Notes: a model not told the origin generated them from the sequence alone. DNA of 64,000 nucleotides from an uncultured Eubacteriales bacterium (GCA_900547565.1 URHI01000002.1:1-64000); one strand, 5' to 3'. Numbered from the stretch's first letter, positions 43,454-52,292 are shown. Translations and numbers: made by a program.

Positions 43454-43873
43454 TTATGAAAATCTGATCTTCATATCCTGCAACATATCTAATACCTTGC
43501 AGGCGTTTTTCCACGCCTCGGATAAGGAAATGATCAGCCTGTCGCAGACAGAAATAATATCAGCTGATTGTTTGGGTGTATTCAAGGTCGCCCGGACATC
43601 TGTATCGGGATTTTGGGATAATTGCCGTAACAGTCGCAGGATGGCTTCCAGCGAATAATTTGCGCACCGCAAGGAACGAATGATCTTCAACCGTCTGATA
43701 TCTTCATCAGTATATACGCGATAACCGTTGTTTTTTCTCTTATCAGTAAACACGCGATAGCCGTTTGCCCGCCGTTCGGGCTTGGGGATGAGTTTTAACT
43801 CCTCATACAGTCGTACTGTATTGGGATGTATGCCGATCATTTGGGCAACCTGTGCAGTTTTATAGGTTGTCAA
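43454..43873 (-). CDS. MerR-family regulator with an internal duplication in the DNA-binding wing
   Basis: 139 residues from a TTG start: AGAGAGGTG precedes it and no in-frame ATG exists. The winged HTH is clear (AQMIGIHPNTVRLYEELKLIP), and a C-terminal coiled coil follows. The wing segment NGYRV(F/Y)TD occurs twice, eleven residues apart (NGYRVFTDKRKNNGYRVYTDED), where relatives have one copy; a 33-bp tandem duplication explains it. No ligand domain cysteines. It follows the MFS exporter gene and has its own promoter with the same unusual 19-bp spacer, so autoregulation plus control of the exporter is inferred. Confidence 0.88.
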   Translation of the reverse strand: MTTYKTAQVAQMIGIHPNTVRLYEELKLIPKPERRANGYRVFTDKRKNNGYRVYTDEDIRRLKIIRSLRCANYSLEAILRLLRQLSQNPDTDVRATLNTPKQSADIISVCDRLIISLSEAWKNACKVLDMLQDMKIRFS

Positions 43874-43913
43874 AGATCATCACCTCTCTTCCCTTCGCTG
43901 ATATGCTGATATC

Positions 43914-43944
43914 ATTATAGCGCAATGAAAAGGTATGATGTGAT
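43914..43944 (-). promoter_or_regulatory. MerR-type promoter of merR (19-bp spacer)
   Basis: Minus strand ATCACA (43944-43939), 19-bp spacer, TATAAT (43919-43914). The -35 box overlaps the stop region of the MFS gene. The upstream half ATCACATCATACCTTT matches the exporter promoter (ATCACACCAAACTTT) at the same register. Confidence 0.7.
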
Positions 43945-45155
43945 CATTTTGTAACTTTTGCTCCGCTAAGATAAAACTTTCTGCCCGACAGTATGATCAC
44001 CGACATTGCCAGAAGCAACACACCGGATGCGATCATCAGCAGTCGCAAGCAAATGACATCTGCCAGCGGTCCGAACACAGCCATCCCGAGCGGCAGAAAG
44101 CCGGAATACATCGCACCGAACAGACCAAACACTCTCCCCTGCATTTCCGGGGATGACTGTTCCTGTAAAAGCGTCGTCGAAGCGGTCTGTACCATCGTCA
44201 GCGCCACACCGTAAAGTGCCATCAGGATGAGATAAACGACAAAATTATTAACGGAGCCCATGCCTATGGCAAGTGTGCCGAAGGCGATCAGACCGACCAC
44301 AAGTGTTTTCATGCGATTTTTAAAACCGCCCCACATGCCGATGAGGATGCCGCCTGCAGTCATGCCGATAAAGCCGATGACCTCCACCAACGTCATATAC
44401 CAATAGGTATCTCCATAATACCGGTTTACGAACAGCGTCGCCATAAACCCTGCGGGAACACACAGGAATATGAATATCCCGAAAACAAGCAACAGCCGAC
44501 CGATAAACGCTTCTTTTACCGCATATACAATACCAATCTTCATCTCCGTCAACATCGACGGAGTATTCTCTTTTTTCTCAAACGGGATCGCCATGGCGAG
44601 GAGTATTCCGATACCGACTATGGCAGTCGCAATATCTATCATCAGAGCTGCACGCAGCGTTCCCCATGAGAGAATGGCACCCGCCGCCGCAGGTGCCGCA
44701 AACTGTACGAGCGACTGTACTGTGGAATTGACCCCGTTAAACTTCATCAGCTTATCTTCCGGCACAAGCTGAGGGACAGCCGCGTTCACGGCGGGAGTCT
44801 GTATCCCCGTCCCGACAGAGCGAATTACCGATATTGCAACAAGCGACAGCATCACCGGAGTACCACCCGGAATCAGCGGGAACAGGACCGCAAGCATAAG
44901 CGTTGCCATGGCTATCAGCGCATCCGACAGGATGATCAGTTTTTTGCGTGAATACCTGTCCGCCCACACACCCGAAAAGAACGAGATCAAAAATTGCGGA
45001 AGATAAGCCGCTACCGTCATGGCAGACACCCAAACGCCGGAAGAAGTCTGCATGGTGACATACCAGATCATCGCAAACTGCACAAGCGATGAACCGAACA
45101 GCGTGATACCCTGACTTGTAAGGAAGAGTGCGGCCTTCTTTTTATAGTTGTTCAT
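43944..45155 (-). CDS. MFS drug/macrolide-type efflux transporter
   Basis: 403 residues from the ATG at 45155 (AGGAGG 8 bases before). Twelve predicted helices; the first loop motif GVWADRYSRKKLI is the MFS A-motif, and the sequence style (SQGITLFGSSLVQFAMIWYVT) is that of MefA/TetV-like exporters. Probably a proton-coupled exporter of a toxic compound, with the MerR gene directly downstream as regulator. The promoter at 45184-45214 has the stretched spacer that MerR proteins twist into activity. Confidence 0.9.
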   Translation of the reverse strand: MNNYKKKAALFLTSQGITLFGSSLVQFAMIWYVTMQTSSGVWVSAMTVAAYLPQFLISFFSGVWADRYSRKKLIILSDALIAMATLMLAVLFPLIPGGTPVMLSLVAISVIRSVGTGIQTPAVNAAVPQLVPEDKLMKFNGVNSTVQSLVQFAAPAAAGAILSWGTLRAALMIDIATAIVGIGILLAMAIPFEKKENTPSMLTEMKIGIVYAVKEAFIGRLLLVFGIFIFLCVPAGFMATLFVNRYYGDTYWYMTLVEVIGFIGMTAGGILIGMWGGFKNRMKTLVVGLIAFGTLAIGMGSVNNFVVYLILMALYGVALTMVQTASTTLLQEQSSPEMQGRVFGLFGAMYSGFLPLGMAVFGPLADVICLRLLMIASGVLLLAMSVIILSGRKFYLSGAKVTK

Positions 45156-45183
45156 ATACCCCACCTCCTTTTCTTTTACGCTA

Positions 45184-45214
45184 AGTATAGCATAAAATCA
45201 AAGTTTGGTGTGAT
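45184..45214 (-). promoter_or_regulatory. MerR-type promoter of the MFS exporter (19-bp spacer)
   Basis: Minus strand ATCACA (45214-45209), 19-bp spacer, TATACT (45189-45184). It aligns base for base in spacing with the merR promoter at 43914-43944. Confidence 0.72.
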
Positions 45215-45478
45215 ACTGTAGGGTTAAAAAGTTTCTCTCTTTTTTCGAAACATTGATCTGAGTTCAGATGAATCCGACAAAAGCAAAAATTTGCGCAAAA
45301 AATAAGGACCGCCATCTCGACATACTTTGTATCAAAATTACGGTTATCCGGGCAAAAGAAGAGGGATTCGCCTCCATATGGGGTTGCCCATTTGGAATAA
45401 AAAACCAAATTATTCTGCGGTATATGTACCAAAATACGTTTTCTCTTGACCCGTTCGACAGATCATGATAATGATATG

Positions 45479-45928
45479 TTATTTATTATCAATCCCAGCT
45501 ACACATTTCTCAAGGCTATTGCTTATGATGTTCAGGCAACGGTAGAATTCAATTCTTTCTTTCTCCGTCAGACCAACGCAGATCTCATCAAGCACATAAT
45601 TGATTTTATCTGCAATCTTTTTGCCGACATCCTTACCCTTTTCGGTTAGAGACAGAGGACTTTTATATCGTTTTGCAAGCTTGGATTCACAGGTAATATA
45701 ATTATTTTCTTCAAGATAATCAAGAGCGCGTGATATCGTAGCCTTGTCTTCCTCGCAGCGTTCACAAAGCTCTGTCGCCGTTAAGAAGCCCGCAGAATAC
45801 AGATAGTACAAACAGGAAATATGAGCGCTGCGAAGTCCGTATTCTGCCATTTCCTGATTCTTGATTCTTCTGATGTTTCGACTGATCTTTGCAATCAATA
45901 CCGTAAATGTCTCAAAGCGTTCTTTCAT
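45479..45928 (-). CDS. MarR-family transcriptional regulator
   Basis: 149 residues from the ATG at 45928 with AAAGGAG in front; the longer frame to 45961 overlaps the upstream gene and has no ribosome site. Winged HTH with SAGFLTATELCERCEEDKATISRALDYLEENNYI and wing LAKRYKSPLSLTEKG; flanking helices form the dimer. It is cotranscribed with the acyl-CoA ligase, 25 bases downstream. The TTCAACAA repeats in the ligase promoter are its likely operator, with an acyl-CoA or phenolic acid as likely effector by analogy. Confidence 0.9.
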   Translation of the reverse strand: MKERFETFTVLIAKISRNIRRIKNQEMAEYGLRSAHISCLYYLYSAGFLTATELCERCEEDKATISRALDYLEENNYITCESKLAKRYKSPLSLTEKGKDVGKKIADKINYVLDEICVGLTEKERIEFYRCLNIISNSLEKCVAGIDNK

Positions 45929-45953
45929 TTTCGACTCCTTTCGGATTCTGTTT

Positions 45954-47657
45954 TCAGTCAATCCGCGTATCGAGCTTGAATCTCATGATCTTACGTAGCG
46001 TGTTTTTGGGAAAGTCCTCGCGACGCACCTTGAGCACGGATATCTTCTTATAAGGAACTGCCGTCTTGTTGTATTGATTGACTTGTCCCTGCAGATATGA
46101 CTTTACGTCGGTAATTCCGTTCTTTTCGATATAATCTTTATCGGGAAATATCTCTGCAACTATTGCGTTATACTCCATACCTCTGCTGCTCTGTCCCTCA
46201 TACACAATGATATCCTGTACACCGGGAACAGAGATCAGTTCGTTCTCAATTTCCTCGGGGTAAACATTTTTGCCGTTTGAAAGAATGATAAGGTTTTTCT
46301 TTCTGCCCGTGATATAGAGTATCCTATCCTTGGTCAGCTTGCCGTAATCTCCTGTTCTGAAATAGCCTTCTTCATCAATTGCTTCAGCAGTTGCTTCATC
46401 ATTTTTATAATATCCGAGCATTACGTTGGGACCCTTTACACATATCTCGCCTTCGCCGTCCTCGTTGGGATCAAGTATCTTGACATCATCCATATCAAGT
46501 ACTGTGCCAACGCTTCCTTTTACAACATTACGGCTTCTGTTTACCGATATAAGAGGAGCGCACTCGGTAATACCGTATCCGTTAAGAACGGAAATACCCA
46601 TTCCTTCGAAGAACTCAACTATATCCTGGTTTATGGGAGCACCACCTGTTACGATCATTTTGATCTCTCCCCCAAAAGCATTTCTTATTTGAGCAAAGAG
46701 AGTTTTTCTCATATCAAGAAGACCGAAGCTTGCTTTTCTTGTCATGTTGCTGATCTTCAGCATTTTATTCACAAGCTTATCCTTGCCTTGGTTCTTAAGA
46801 TTTGCTTGAATTTTACGATAGAACGTTTCAAGATAGAGAGGAACTAAAATAAGATGTCCCGGCTTTTCGGACCTGAGCTCCTTTTGTACGTACTTGAGTC
46901 CGTCAGAAATATACACCTCAGTTCCTATCATCACGTGTGCGATGAGCATGACCGTAGAACCGTATGTATGGTGTGGCGGAAGGACCGAAACCGTATTCTC
47001 CGCGAAATCAATATAGTGTATAATGTCAGCCATATCCCGGATAATGGAGTCTGTGCAAAGCATAACTCCCTTGCCCTTACCGGTGGTTCCGGAAGTATAT
47101 ACGAGCAGCGAAAGCTGTCTGTTGTCAAACTCAACGTCAAAATACGGTCTTTTATTTTGAGAGAACTTAACACGTCCGGAAGCTATCATAGCTTGAAGTC
47201 CTTGATCGCCTTGAGCACCAAAAAGGACTACGGGTGTATTGAGCGCACATATCCTGACGATCTCTTCACTCTTATCCGAAAGCTCGTAATCACAAAACAG
47301 ATAATCAATATCCGCATTTTTCGCAGTATCTGCAAGCTCAGCAGCTCCCCAATCCTTATCAAGAGGAACAAGAACTGCTCCGATGAGAAGCGTAGCATAA
47401 TAGGTTACAATAAAATCATAGGACATTTTAGCAACAACGACAACATGCTTTCCGTTCATTCCTCGGGAAAGCATCTCCGTTGCGAGTGCTCTTACATCAT
47501 CTCTAAACTCAATATAGCTAATGCTTATTTTTTCTTCATCGTGTGGGTCTTGCCTATAAGAGAAGGCGATACGATTGCCGTATGTTCTCGCAGCATACTC
47601 AACAATATGACGTATGCTCTTGAATTCTCTTTTTGGGTGTAATTGATCCTTATTCAT
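45954..47657 (-). CDS. AMP-dependent acyl-CoA/acyl-ACP ligase
   Basis: 567 residues, the full ANL adenylation fold: A3 motif VYTSGTTGKGKGVML, A5 NGYGITECAPL, A8 FRTGDYGKL..RILYITGRKKNLI with the hinge, and the C-terminal catalytic Lys in DFPKNTLRKIMRF. It activates a carboxylic acid (fatty or aromatic) to the adenylate and passes it to CoA or a carrier protein. No carrier gene adjoins. Ribosome site AAGGAG. The promoter lies at 47729-47757 with palindromic operators; the MarR gene follows. Confidence 0.9.
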   Translation of the reverse strand: MNKDQLHPKREFKSIRHIVEYAARTYGNRIAFSYRQDPHDEEKISISYIEFRDDVRALATEMLSRGMNGKHVVVVAKMSYDFIVTYYATLLIGAVLVPLDKDWGAAELADTAKNADIDYLFCDYELSDKSEEIVRICALNTPVVLFGAQGDQGLQAMIASGRVKFSQNKRPYFDVEFDNRQLSLLVYTSGTTGKGKGVMLCTDSIIRDMADIIHYIDFAENTVSVLPPHHTYGSTVMLIAHVMIGTEVYISDGLKYVQKELRSEKPGHLILVPLYLETFYRKIQANLKNQGKDKLVNKMLKISNMTRKASFGLLDMRKTLFAQIRNAFGGEIKMIVTGGAPINQDIVEFFEGMGISVLNGYGITECAPLISVNRSRNVVKGSVGTVLDMDDVKILDPNEDGEGEICVKGPNVMLGYYKNDEATAEAIDEEGYFRTGDYGKLTKDRILYITGRKKNLIILSNGKNVYPEEIENELISVPGVQDIIVYEGQSSRGMEYNAIVAEIFPDKDYIEKNGITDVKSYLQGQVNQYNKTAVPYKKISVLKVRREDFPKNTLRKIMRFKLDTRID

Positions 47658-47700
47658 TAGAAAACTCCTTACATGATCAAATTATTGCCAGGGCTTGCAT

Positions 47701-47750
47701 TTGTTGAATCTTCAACAAGCACCGCTATAGTATACCACATGCTTGTTGAA
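47701..47750 (-). promoter_or_regulatory. Palindromic TTGTTGAA/TTCAACAA operator of the acyl-CoA ligase promoter
   Basis: TTGTTGAA-TC-TTCAACAA is a perfect 8-2-8 inverted repeat at 47701-47718, downstream of the transcription start. A third copy (GCTTGTTGAA, 47741-47750) lies in the promoter spacer and pairs across the -10 box with TTCAACAAGC. Typical MarR-type layout. Confidence 0.65.
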
Positions 47751-47757
47751 ATGTCAA
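47729..47757 (-). promoter_or_regulatory. Promoter of the acyl-CoA ligase-marR operon
   Basis: Minus strand TTGACA (47757-47752), 17-base spacer, TATACT (47734-47729), embedded in TTCAACAA repeats. Confidence 0.8.
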
Positions 47758-47768
47758 CATTTATTTCG

Positions 47769-47811
47769 ATATTGACATTTTTAAAATTTCTATATTGACA
47801 TTTTTAAAATT
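47769..47811. repeat. 23-bp direct repeat upstream of the ligase promoter
   Basis: ATATTGACATTTTTAAAATT occurs at 47769-47788 and again at 47792-47811, period 23 bp. It lies just upstream of the -35 box and may be an UP-type or regulator site, or a duplicated piece of promoter. Confidence 0.55.
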
Positions 47812-47932
47812 CATATCGTTTTATTTTCTTTATTTTTTCGCTATATCTTTTGGTTTACCCCAACATTCATTACAGAACAAAAAAATAACGACATCGCCGA
47901 AGGCTCTGAAAAATTAGCGGTAAACTAAAAAT

Positions 47933-48050
47933 CCTTCCCCAGTGGGGGAAGGGGGACGCGTTAGCAGTGGATGAGGTGTTAAAACAAACGAAACATACTC
48001 CTCATCCGTCAGCCTTCGGTTGCCACCTTCTCCCACAGGAGAAGGCTTTT
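47933..48050. repeat. MITE/REP-like intergenic repeat element
   Basis: Ends in two hairpins, CCTTCCCC-AGTG-GGGGAAGG (47933-47952) and CCTTCTCC-CACA-GGAGAAGG (48026-48045), with inner inverted arms GGATGAGG (47969-47976) and CCTCATCC (48000-48007). This nested layout is that of the GGAAGG-type interspersed elements common between genes in gut Clostridia. No coding frame. Confidence 0.6.
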
Positions 48051-48069
48051 TTGATATACTGAAAGCAAA

Positions 48070-48093
48070 TAAAAGCCCCGCGTAAGGCGGGGC
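48070..48093 (-). terminator. Intrinsic terminator after the XRE-TPR gene
   Basis: Minus strand stem GCCCCGC / GCGGGGC with a short loop and TTTTATTT, 6 bases after the stop. Confidence 0.8.
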
Positions 48094-48098
48094 GAGGA

Positions 48099-49154
48099 TT
48101 ACAGCTCTGCAAGCCGTTCTTTGATGTTCAAATAGCGAGGCATATCCTTGATCGAGGCAAACACCGCATCATTATTATTGAGATATCTCAAATAAACGTG
48201 ACCGAGCGTTTCTGTGCTGCTCTTGGCAATATTGGTTTGATCGATTTTAATTCTATTGACAAGCAAGGACGAATGCGAAATATTAGTAAAGGTTTGTTCC
48301 TTTTCGATATGAGCAAGCATTTGTTCAAGCTCGCAGGTGGCTCTTTCAAACGCTTCTGCCTTTCCGCTTTCCAGTGCCATAAAGAAGTTGATTCGAGCCA
48401 AGCGGTCATGCCAAAATCCGAAATCTTTATTTGGGAAAATCATATGGAACATATTATAAAGCGTTTCCCACATTGCATGTTTTTCTTCGTGAGTATATTC
48501 GGCGTCTGTGCAATCAAGCAAGTACTTCATATAGAGGTACATTCTGTCACAAACCTTCCAGAAATAATTCTGACAATGCTCAACAAGCTCATTACCTTCT
48601 AAAACGTGTAAGTGTAGATCTTCTGTCGGAGGAATCATATCCGCATACTGTAAAGCTTTAGCTCTGTTACCCTTGTGCAAATAGGTAAAGCACAGACCGC
48701 GAATGGCTCCCATTCGATATTCCATATTTGTGGATTCCATGAGCTGTTCACCGAGCATAACAATCTCATCAAAGCTTTCGTCGATATATCCATTTTGCAA
48801 TACTCTCATCAAGTAGTAACGCACGGTTTCATCGTTCGGATATTTTTTCTGCATTGAACGGCATAGATTTAATCTTTCTTCAGTTTTTCCTTGACTGTGA
48901 AATTCATGGTACTTGGCTGTAAATTCCTTGATCTCAGATTGCTTTTTACTCTTGGCAATATCGATTTCAAGAAGGACATCAGCACTAACCTCAAAAATAT
49001 TTGCTAACACGGGAAGGTGTGAAATATCGGGAGCGGTCTTGTCACATTCCCATTGGGAAACAGCATTGGTGGATACACCGAGTAATTCGGCAAGTTGTTC
49101 TTGCGTAATATTTCTGTCGCGTCGCAGTTTTTTAATTGTTGTTCCGATAGACAT
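48099..49154 (-). CDS. XRE-family regulator with helical-repeat sensor domain
   Basis: 351 residues. HTH_3 at 5-60 (TIKKLRRDRNITQEQLAELLGVSTNAVSQWE), a charged linker, and a C-terminal all-helical domain of TPR-like pairs (about 80-340). This architecture is frequent in Firmicutes and resembles Rgg/PlcR-type regulators that bind peptides, though no partner peptide gene is evident on either side. ATG with ribosome site AAAGGAG. It stands alone, flanked by a MITE-like element on each side. Confidence 0.85.
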   Translation of the reverse strand: MSIGTTIKKLRRDRNITQEQLAELLGVSTNAVSQWECDKTAPDISHLPVLANIFEVSADVLLEIDIAKSKKQSEIKEFTAKYHEFHSQGKTEERLNLCRSMQKKYPNDETVRYYLMRVLQNGYIDESFDEIVMLGEQLMESTNMEYRMGAIRGLCFTYLHKGNRAKALQYADMIPPTEDLHLHVLEGNELVEHCQNYFWKVCDRMYLYMKYLLDCTDAEYTHEEKHAMWETLYNMFHMIFPNKDFGFWHDRLARINFFMALESGKAEAFERATCELEQMLAHIEKEQTFTNISHSSLLVNRIKIDQTNIAKSSTETLGHVYLRYLNNNDAVFASIKDMPRYLNIKERLAEL

Positions 49155-49430
49155 AATATTCTCCTTTGTAATAATTCAAAAGCGCTTTTGTACCCTAATT
49201 ATACATTTCCTTTAAGAATTTTTACACCAAGCATTTAACCAGCATAATTAAATCAAGGCTTTAATTATTACAGTAACAGTTTAACATAAAAAGATAAAAA
49301 AGTCAAATTACGAACTCTCATTTTTCCGCTTTTCCGACGCTTGCGTCTCGGGCAAGCATAGCGCGTGGCAGTCCGCGCACCATTGGGCAGAAGCCCGAAC
49401 CCACTATCCGCAGAGGAATGACACGCAAAA

Positions 49431-49563
49431 GCCTTCCTCCGGGAGGAAGGTGGCACGCGCAGCGTGACGGAAGGAGCCCGCGGAACTTTGGTTTTACACG
49501 AGCTTTTCGGTAACGCGCTCTCCCTCAGTCGCCTGCGGCGACAGCTCCCTCCCGGAGGGAGCC
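49431..49563. repeat. Second MITE/REP-like intergenic repeat element
   Basis: GCCTTCCTCC/GGGAGGAAGG at 49431-49450 and CTCCCTC/GAGGGAG arms at 49545-49562, with GTCGCC/GGCGAC and GCACGCGCAGCGTG hairpins inside. Same general plan as the element at 47933-48050 (paired CCTTCC-type hairpins at both ends) but a different core. The GC-rich stretch 49320-49430 before it may be part of the element. No gene in 49155-49676. Confidence 0.55.
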
Positions 49564-49585
49564 TTTCAAATAATTCATCCCGATA

Positions 49586-49625
49586 GAAAAACACCACCAA
49601 AGAAAATTCCTTAGTGGTGTTCGTG
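49586..49625 (-). terminator. Intrinsic terminator of the ECF-MBOAT-DHHW operon
   Basis: Minus strand stem AACACCAC / GTGGTGTT (49621-49614 with 49597-49590), 16-base loop, then TTTTTC. It lies about 55 bases after the DHHW stop. Confidence 0.75.
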
Positions 49626-49676
49626 TTTTCTCCGCTAAAGATGCATAGCAGAGGCGGTGTCGTTATTGCTTTTATA

Positions 49677-50786
49677 TTATTTGAATGCCTTCTGATTCAG
49701 AACGAGCGCGCTGTAGATAAATAGAACATCCTTGCCTTCAAAGTCGATAAGCTGACCGAGATAGTCCGGCACAACATAACGTATATCTACAACATATATG
49801 CTCTTATATCCCTCTGCAAGAAGAGGCGTAAGACTTGAGCCGAAGGAATCGCGGAAGACGACCAATTCCTTATCGGTCGTGGCATTAGGATTGTCGATAC
49901 GCAGAAGCGCACGCGTACCGGAAAGGAAAACATCATAGCCGTCTGTTCCCTCGAACAGCTCGAGATTGTATATACTGCCTGTCTTGCCTGTCTCGTAGTC
50001 ATAGACGGTGCAAGCGTTCAGGATATCGTTGGTCAGATAGACAAGTGTATCCGGCTTCGGATGAAGCGCGCTCTGACCGTAATACACGCCCTTGAAGCCT
50101 TCCAAACGGTTTTCGGTGTAGTTACCCGATAGGCTGTCCGAAACGCCGAGAGCGGCGGCCAGCTTATCTACAACGGCGGATATTTTGTCCTGACTCCAGT
50201 GAGTGTCAGTACGGTAATAATCCTCCAGCTTTAGGCAATCGAAAATGTCAATGTATTCAGCCTCCGGAAGCGCCGCCTGAAACTTTTCGGCAAGTGCTTC
50301 ATAGTCCGGAGACGGATAACCGTAATCTCTGCCGAGATAGTAGTTCTTATCCGGAACTAAAGAAATATAAGTCTTGCAGCCATTGTTGATCAGAAACTTT
50401 GTATTGATGTACTGAAGTCTCGACAGCGAGTAATCGACAAGCTCATCGGTAAATGCCGGATCGATCTTTGCAATATAATTATTCTGGAAAGCGAGACCGT
50501 TATACTCCTTCAGATGGAGGACGTTGATCTGATAGTTTGCCTTCAGAGAGCGGAAGAACTCACGGAATGGGAACTGATCGACGGTATAGTCTTCGAATTC
50601 CTCTATGACCGTTTTATCAATAATTCCCTCCCACGTGATATCGGTCGGGAACTGGGCAAGCGGACGGCGCTCTGACTCGGACATCTCGACGGGATTGAAA
50701 AACTGAATTGCGCAAAAGACAGCAAAAAATGCGATAAAGACGCAGAAGGTCACTGTTACAACAATATTTCTAATTGAATTTTTCAT
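49677..50786 (-). CDS. DHHW-family (AlgJ/AlgX-like) extracytoplasmic protein
   Basis: 369 residues. N-terminal membrane helix 8-28, then an SGNH-like alpha/beta domain: ERRPLAQFP, YNGLAFQNNYIAK, SLVPDKNYYL, the family motif DTHW (usually DHHW or DTHW, the catalytic His side) and FRDSFGSS (Ser). These proteins accept an acyl group from an MBOAT partner and place it on an exopolysaccharide. The MBOAT gene lies 14 bases upstream, the usual pair. Faces the outside. Last gene of the ECF operon. Confidence 0.88.
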   Translation of the reverse strand: MKNSIRNIVVTVTFCVFIAFFAVFCAIQFFNPVEMSESERRPLAQFPTDITWEGIIDKTVIEEFEDYTVDQFPFREFFRSLKANYQINVLHLKEYNGLAFQNNYIAKIDPAFTDELVDYSLSRLQYINTKFLINNGCKTYISLVPDKNYYLGRDYGYPSPDYEALAEKFQAALPEAEYIDIFDCLKLEDYYRTDTHWSQDKISAVVDKLAAALGVSDSLSGNYTENRLEGFKGVYYGQSALHPKPDTLVYLTNDILNACTVYDYETGKTGSIYNLELFEGTDGYDVFLSGTRALLRIDNPNATTDKELVVFRDSFGSSLTPLLAEGYKSIYVVDIRYVVPDYLGQLIDFEGKDVLFIYSALVLNQKAFK

Positions 50787-50800
50787 AATAACCCTCCTTA

Positions 50801-52204
50801 TCAGAATCTAAAGTAGAGGAACGGGCTGAACGAACCGTCAACGAAATACGCGGTGGTGATCAGCAGGACCGCTACATGGAATACCGGTTCAAGCACATTG
50901 ATAACACGGCATATATTCGCCTTCTCCTTGAGCTTGAGAATAGCGTTCTTTACCAACGGCGTTGCTCCGACGATCGCAATTATCAGGACAAAAATATAAC
51001 TCAGCAGATTGTAGGTTGTCTCGCTCGACCAGAACGGCAGGTTCGCTGCGCCGAACATACTTCCGAGGTCGGAGATAGCACCGGACATACCCACACCGTG
51101 AAAGATGACAAAGCTGATAAGGATTGCTATAGTTACGTAAATGTGCGAGAAAAATCGGGGAAGCTTTGCGAAAAACTTGTTGAGAACAAATTTTTCAAGG
51201 ACGAGGAATACTGCAAAATAAAGTCCCCAAACGATAAACGTCCAGTCTGCACCGTGCCAGAAGCCTGTTAAGAACCAGACGACAAGAATATTGAACATCC
51301 AGCGAAGCACCGGAACACGGTTGCCGCCCAGCGGAATATAGACATAATCTCTGAACCATGAACCGAGCGAAATATGCCATCTTCTCCAGAACTCAGCTAC
51401 ATTGCGGGATATAAAAGGATAGTTGAAGTTCTCGAGAAAATGGAATCCGAAGATACGGCCGAGACCGATCGCCATATCCGAATAGCCGGAAAAATCAAAA
51501 TAGGTATAGAGAGAAATTGAGATGGCATAAAGCCACATTCCTCCGACAGACGCTTCATTCATTGTGTGAAGAGAAGTCGCCATAGCGTAAAGAGTATCTG
51601 CGATCAGCACCTTTTTGCCAAGTCCTATGATAAAACGATTTACGCCATAGGAGAAGTTCTCAAAAGAGTGCTTACGGTTTGAAAGCTCTTCTTCAACCGT
51701 CGTATAGCGGACGATAGGTCCGGCGATAAGCTGAGGAAAGAGCGCGACATATGTTGCGAGACGAATAAAGCTCTTCTGAACCTTAGCTTCCCCGCGATAT
51801 ACGTCTATTGTGTAGCTGAGAGTCTGGAAGGTATAGAAGGAAATACCGATAGGAAGCGCCAGACCCAAAAACGATATTTTCGTGTGGAAAATGCTGTTTA
51901 CATTGCTTATAAAGAAGTCCGAATACTTGAAGAATCCAAGCACCAGAACACTTGTGATAACCGAGGACCAAAGGAATACCTTTGACAGTTTTCGCCCGCG
52001 GAAGTGATCAATAAGAAGACCGTGGATATAGCTGGAAAAGGCTGTCCCGAGCATGAGCAATGTGTATACGGGCTCACCGTAGAAGTAGAATGCCAAGCTG
52101 GCAACAAGCAGCACAAGGTTCTTGAATTTGAACGGTACGATAAAATAAATTATCAGCGATGCTGCAAGGAAGTAATAGAGAAAGCTGATACTTGAGAAAA
52201 GCAA
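50801..52204 (-). CDS. MBOAT-family O-acyltransferase (AlgI/DltB-like)
   Basis: 467 residues with about eleven membrane helices. Family marks: FPQLIAGPIVRY, WRRWHISLGSWFRDYVYIPLGG and FLTGFWHGADWTFIVWG with the invariant His of MBOAT enzymes. It moves acetyl groups across the membrane for O-acetylation of a surface glycan, together with the DHHW protein that follows. The start is a TTG: GGGGAGG sits 6 bases before it and no in-frame ATG is near. Fourth gene of the ECF sigma operon, after an 88-base gap with a weak hairpin. Confidence 0.93.
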   Translation of the reverse strand: MLFSSISFLYYFLAASLIIYFIVPFKFKNLVLLVASLAFYFYGEPVYTLLMLGTAFSSYIHGLLIDHFRGRKLSKVFLWSSVITSVLVLGFFKYSDFFISNVNSIFHTKISFLGLALPIGISFYTFQTLSYTIDVYRGEAKVQKSFIRLATYVALFPQLIAGPIVRYTTVEEELSNRKHSFENFSYGVNRFIIGLGKKVLIADTLYAMATSLHTMNEASVGGMWLYAISISLYTYFDFSGYSDMAIGLGRIFGFHFLENFNYPFISRNVAEFWRRWHISLGSWFRDYVYIPLGGNRVPVLRWMFNILVVWFLTGFWHGADWTFIVWGLYFAVFLVLEKFVLNKFFAKLPRFFSHIYVTIAILISFVIFHGVGMSGAISDLGSMFGAANLPFWSSETTYNLLSYIFVLIIAIVGATPLVKNAILKLKEKANICRVINVLEPVFHVAVLLITTAYFVDGSFSPFLYFRF

Positions 52205-52250
52205 AGGTATACCTCCCCTTGTCGGAATTAGTCAAGTGTTTTCATTAAAT

Positions 52251-52275
52251 CGGGGAAGGCTTTGTGCCATCCCCG
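52251..52275 (-). terminator. Weak hairpin between lipoprotein and MBOAT genes
   Basis: CGGGGATGGC / GCCTTCCCCG with two mismatches and a 5-base loop, without a proper T-run. Probably an attenuator at most. Confidence 0.35.
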
Positions 52276-52292
52276 GTATGTTTTTAAGAGAA

